A DNA stretch of 64,000 bases, from the NCBI GenBank assembly GCA_963693305.1, contig OY855906.1, positions 1,154,501 through 1,218,500 of the forward strand. Direction: 5' to 3'. Positions 60,755-64,000 of this stretch are shown here, piece after piece (the stretch's first letter is position 1; each line of letters opens with the position of its first letter). Below the pieces are notes generated by a model that saw nothing but the letters and a program-made list of their open reading frames with translations, had not been told where the DNA came from and did no database searches. Position numbers and translations under genes: made by a program. Source of the stretch: Meandrina meandrites (lineage: Eukaryota; Cnidaria; Anthozoa; Scleractinia; Meandrinidae).

Positions 60755-61759
60755 ATGGATGCCAAACTCGCAAAGATATACTATAGTCCTGGGGGCTACT
60801 GGAAAGGTTTTGCCGCAATCAAAAAATTATCTGAAGCCGCCAAAGTACCAGAAGAAACAGCAAAAAAGTGGCTGTTCAAGCAAGCACTGTGGCAGATATT
60901 CCTCCCAGCACCAAAGCGCATTCCTCGGCCAAAATTCGATGTACCTATACCCAACAAAGTGCATCAGGCGGATCTTCTTTTTTTGCCACATGACAAACTA
61001 CCCCGCGGGCGCAAAGTTTTCAAATACGCACTCACCGTTGTTGATGTGGCCAGTAGATACAAAGAAGCTGAACCCTTAACCTCTAAAAACTCTGATGAAG
61101 TTGCCCTTGCTTTTAAGAGAATTTACAAACGCTCACCTCTGAAATGGCCTGAACTGCTGCAGGTTGACCCCGGGCGCGAATTCATGGGCGCTGTTACAAA
61201 AGAAATGGAAAATCACAAAACATATATTCGGCGTGGGCGAGTTGACATTCACCGTGACCAGGCCATTGTTGAACGTTTCAACCGCACCCTAGCTGAGCGC
61301 TTGTTCGGGCACCAGTACGCAGTTGAAATGCGTAGCAACGCAGTTGCTGAGTCTGAGGGCCAGCGGTCCACGGCGTGGGTAAAAAGGCTTCCTGAAGTTG
61401 TAGCAGCTCTGAACAACCAGGTAACAAGCCTCACCGGCCAGAAACCCACCGTTGCCATCAAAGAAAAAAATGTTTATGCAAAACCGTCGACACCTTATTT
61501 GAGGCCTGTTGGAGAAAGCGAAAAAAAGCTCCCCTCTCTTGTGAATGTTAGATATTTATACCAACCTGGCGAGCTTGAAGGTGGTTTGAAAAGAGCCACT
61601 GATCCAATCTGGTCTTTGAAACTTTACAACATTGAACGTTCTTTTACCAAACCGAATCAGCCCGTTCTCTACTATTTGCACGACGGGCCCAAGCGCGGCT
61701 TCGTGCGTGAAGAACTGCTGGTTGTGCCTCCAAACACACAATTACCTCCAGAGCTTTAA
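60755..61759 (+). CDS. Polinton integrase (rve, DDE)
   Basis: 334 residues. N-terminal helices (KGFAAIKKLSEAAKVPEETA) resemble a DNA-binding HTH or zinc-less N-domain. The rve core has the catalytic triad D73 (HQADLLFLP), D138 (LLQVDPGREFMG) and E173 (AIVERFNRT), with 34 residues between the last two, the retroviral/Polinton spacing. The C-terminal ~60 residues look like an SH3/chromo-type barrel (DPIWSLKLYNIE...RGFVREELLVVP). It inserts the element into host DNA. It converges with the polymerase gene, overlapping by 18 bp at the 3' ends. The frame is open throughout. Confidence 0.92.
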   Translation: MDAKLAKIYYSPGGYWKGFAAIKKLSEAAKVPEETAKKWLFKQALWQIFLPAPKRIPRPKFDVPIPNKVHQADLLFLPHDKLPRGRKVFKYALTVVDVASRYKEAEPLTSKNSDEVALAFKRIYKRSPLKWPELLQVDPGREFMGAVTKEMENHKTYIRRGRVDIHRDQAIVERFNRTLAERLFGHQYAVEMRSNAVAESEGQRSTAWVKRLPEVVAALNNQVTSLTGQKPTVAIKEKNVYAKPSTPYLRPVGESEKKLPSLVNVRYLYQPGELEGGLKRATDPIWSLKLYNIERSFTKPNQPVLYYLHDGPKRGFVREELLVVPPNTQLPPEL

Positions 61760-64000
61760 AGCTTCTTCTATTTCTTTCATTTCTGTATTTGTTAATTCTA
61801 TTTCTTCCATTTCTGTAGTAGCTAATAAAGCTTCCATTTCTTCCATTGAACTGTTGTACCCGTAAGCTTTTGTATTTACCCCGTCGTCAGCTATCCAGCG
61901 CTTTGAATCAAACGGGGACAGTGAAATTTTATTTACATGCATGCCGTAGATTTCGTGCCCCTCGCTTCGCAAAATGTTCATTCCGTGCCACAGCTGCTGC
62001 TTTCCGAACAGCACCTGCTTGTACTGCTCGTGCTTTATTTGCTTCTTCACAACGTTCTTTTTTACGCCTTTCGCTTTTCTTACGTTTATTTCGTCCACTT
62101 TTATCATCTTACAGCATTGCGACACTTTTGCTTTCGGATGTTTCTTTTTTATTTTTTTGACCAACTCTGCGTCTTTTGCCATTATTGCCTGCACTTTTTT
62201 TCCTTCGCAGGTGCACTCTTTTATTTCCGCCTCAGGGAAGTCTTTCTTTATTTTGTCTATTCCCTTTTTGCTTTCGTCTGCCTTCATGACTGAGTACATC
62301 TTTGACCTCAGGCCTACATACTCCAATATTGGGGTCCCCGCGCACTCGTCTTTCATTTTTCCCAGTACCTTTTTGTTCACTGTTGAGTGGAGCGGATGCT
62401 CCTTCGGGTAGTCTGATGTATCATAGAAGTTTTCGTTTTCTTTTATGTCTTTGTAGACATCCTCTGTTTCTATCTTCAGCAGCAGGCTGTCCGTGTCCGT
62501 GTACAGGAGCTCGCATTTCTCACCGTACTGCTTTTTCAGGTGGTTGTAAAAGAAGTCGTACATCAGTATCTTGCTTTTGTCAAGGATTGTCATTCCTGTG
62601 TAGACCGGCTTGTTGAGCAGCAGGCGGCTTTTGTGCATGTCAATGCCCACCAGGTCGTTTGTAAATATTACGTGCCTTGCGTACAAAGGGCTAGCGATCA
62701 ATTTTCTTATTTTGTCTTTCTCATTGCTGCGGACTATTTTTATGTCTACTCGGTTGCGCAGGTTTTCCATGGTTTTGCCGAAAACTGAGTTATTCATCAG
62801 CTTGTAAAAGTTCTTTTCAAAGTCGTTGCTTGCCTGCTTTCTGAATTCTGTGTTCATCCGAATGTACGGCTCCATCCAACACTCTTGTTCGAACTCCAGC
62901 GCCCTTTTTACGCGCTTCAGTTTCATCCCCTGCTTCAGATAGAACTTCAAGTTTTCGTAGTGAACCACGTAGTCTTTTTTGTCCTCAAGTGTCAGCAGAA
63001 GCTTCTTGCTGTTTGGGATTTTCAGGTCCAATTCTTTTATCAGATTATTTTGGTAGTCCGACATGTTTTCTTTTTTCACGACCTTTTTCTCTGGCGCTAG
63101 CGGGTAGCTGTTGTGTTCTTTATGCAGCTCCGCCGGGTACTCCAAATCAACTTCAAGGATCCAGCCTTTCTTGGCGTTTTCTTTTTTGTTCAGGATTTCC
63201 TCCTCTGTCGGCATAACGCGTTTCCATTTGAATCCGCTTTTGGGGAGAGGCTTGCTCATTGCCCAGCCGTACAGGTTGTTCGCGTCCAGATACATAATGT
63301 AACTGTTTGGTTTTCTTCCGTCATAGTCTGATACCAAAGGATTGTTTGCCTTTGCGTGTCTTTTGCTTACCATCGAGATTCCTCCGCGAATTCCTCGTTC
63401 CACGAACATATGCATTTCATGGTCTGTTAACAACTCAAGCTCGACACCCGTCTTTTTCAAGAGTGCATCCCATGATAGGCCTGGTGATGTGAAATAGTGC
63501 GCCGGGTCAAGACCGTACTGCTGCAAACACAGTTTACGGAAATTTTCAAATACATCTGCCAACAGTGCTACATCCGTTTTTACGTAAAGGTCGTGGTAAT
63601 CTCCCAATGTTTTACAATCAAAAGTCTCCCAGACTGTCTTCGCGTGAGCGTATTCATCTTCTGTAATGTGTTCATCGTTGAGTTTGCTGTAGAAGTCTTC
63701 TTTTTTGGGCAGACTTGTTTCGCTGAATTTCACCCATGAATCCATGTACTCGTATGGGTAAATTTCCTTTTTGTAAAGCAGATCACTGCCATTTGATAAT
63801 GTTGATGTGATTTTTAGTGCCTCCTTAATTTTCTTTTTGTACTGCAGCTCTCTGTCTTTTAATTCTGATGTGGCTTCTTCTACCCCCTTTACTATTACTT
63901 CTACCAACGAGTCCAAGCTTCCTTGCATAAAGTTCAAGCTGTCTATAAATCGCAAACCATCAACCGAAATGGTTATGTACTTCTCCATGTTGTTTGCGAC
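61742..64000 (-). CDS. Polinton family B DNA polymerase, C-terminal ~750 residues
   Basis: Partial: the frame runs off the right edge at 64000 with no start seen; the ATG at 63988 is internal. Exonuclease motif III YVKTD (residues 135-139 from that ATG) is present; exo I and perhaps the terminal-protein region lie outside. Polymerase motif A is MYLDANNLYGWAM (D235), motif B KLMNNSVFGK (396-405) and motif C LLYTDTDSLL (D498, D500). The C-terminus ends in the LSPFDSKRW..DDGVNTKAYG pattern of this Polinton branch. This is the protein-primed pol B that replicates the element. The frame is intact in the window; full-length relatives run to over 1000 residues. Confidence 0.95.
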   Translation of the reverse strand, partial: VANNMEKYITISVDGLRFIDSLNFMQGSLDSLVEVIVKGVEEATSELKDRELQYKKKIKEALKITSTLSNGSDLLYKKEIYPYEYMDSWVKFSETSLPKKEDFYSKLNDEHITEDEYAHAKTVWETFDCKTLGDYHDLYVKTDVALLADVFENFRKLCLQQYGLDPAHYFTSPGLSWDALLKKTGVELELLTDHEMHMFVERGIRGGISMVSKRHAKANNPLVSDYDGRKPNSYIMYLDANNLYGWAMSKPLPKSGFKWKRVMPTEEEILNKKENAKKGWILEVDLEYPAELHKEHNSYPLAPEKKVVKKENMSDYQNNLIKELDLKIPNSKKLLLTLEDKKDYVVHYENLKFYLKQGMKLKRVKRALEFEQECWMEPYIRMNTEFRKQASNDFEKNFYKLMNNSVFGKTMENLRNRVDIKIVRSNEKDKIRKLIASPLYARHVIFTNDLVGIDMHKSRLLLNKPVYTGMTILDKSKILMYDFFYNHLKKQYGEKCELLYTDTDSLLLKIETEDVYKDIKENENFYDTSDYPKEHPLHSTVNKKVLGKMKDECAGTPILEYVGLRSKMYSVMKADESKKGIDKIKKDFPEAEIKECTCEGKKVQAIMAKDAELVKKIKKKHPKAKVSQCCKMIKVDEINVRKAKGVKKNVVKKQIKHEQYKQVLFGKQQLWHGMNILRSEGHEIYGMHVNKISLSPFDSKRWIADDGVNTKAYGYNSSMEEMEALLATTEMEEIELTNTEMKEIEEALKLWR

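Larger units (their letters stand above)
51181..64000. mobile_element. Polinton/Maverick (virus-like DNA transposon), right part outside window
   Basis: Hallmark set in one compact block: family B DNA polymerase, rve integrase, packaging ATPase, double-jelly-roll capsid protein and a probable penton, plus eight or nine further ORFs with little spacing. Genes lie on both strands in convergent and divergent pairs without introns, unlike the host genes to the left. The left boundary is placed near the hairpin at 51090-51251 and is uncertain; the right boundary and terminal repeats are not in the window. Lesions in two genes show that this copy is not fully intact. Confidence 0.9.

Overview
The window looks like nuclear DNA of a cnidarian, most likely a coral or sea anemone. 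This is an inference. It holds intron-containing metazoan genes with GT-AG splice sites, a very high density of small DNA-transposon relatives, and a Polinton/Maverick of a type common in cnidarian genomes. It is not bacterial, so operons and ribosome binding sites do not apply to the host part.

Host genes. (1) 3497-4141, minus: the first coding exon of a GPR157-like seven-helix receptor; later exons were not recognised. (2) 21091-23845, minus: a two-exon F-box/WD40 protein. (3) 24039-32354, plus: a complete 12-exon nudC gene of 328 codons, including an 18-nt microexon. Genes 2 and 3 are head to head, with 193 bp between their start codons. (4) 18480-19058: a decayed Myb/SANT-like gene, probably transposon-derived.

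Repeats fill most of 1-51 kb. Elements with clear target-site duplications (TSDs) lie at 1216-1348 (11 bp), 4637-5022 (TTAA), 10472-11717 (9 bp), 13547-15123 (an insertion whose empty site survives in two neighbouring paralogous copies), 19988-20418 (TA), 24542-24768 (TAA), 26877-27338 (6 bp) and 49882-50685 (9 bp). There are two long minisatellites: a 78-bp unit near 33.0-33.8 kb and a 57-bp unit with about 25 copies at 45.3-46.8 kb. Their long ORFs are artefacts of periods divisible by three. A segmental duplication and inversion complex occupies 13.2-18.5 kb. A set of five diverged exon-like modules lies at 37.2-41.1 kb.

The main system is a Polinton/Maverick virus-like element from about 51.2 kb to beyond the right edge. 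It carries a protein-primed-type family B DNA polymerase (its N-terminus is outside the window), a DDE (rve) integrase, an A32/FtsK-like packaging ATPase, a double-jelly-roll major capsid protein split by one frameshift, a probable penton, and a large unknown protein split by one in-frame stop. It also has a coiled-coil/membrane protein, a Cys-rich F-box-like protein, and a run of small membrane or basic proteins, one of only 52 aa. No adenain-type protease is seen in the window. A 15-bp palindrome, ATCAACTTTGTTGAT, occurs four times, each time 6-62 nt from a start codon of an element gene, and looks like a shared operator. Two lesions in otherwise open genes suggest a fairly young but inactive copy. 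Seven of the element's proteins carry predicted membrane segments, which suggests, as a hypothesis, a virion with an internal membrane.
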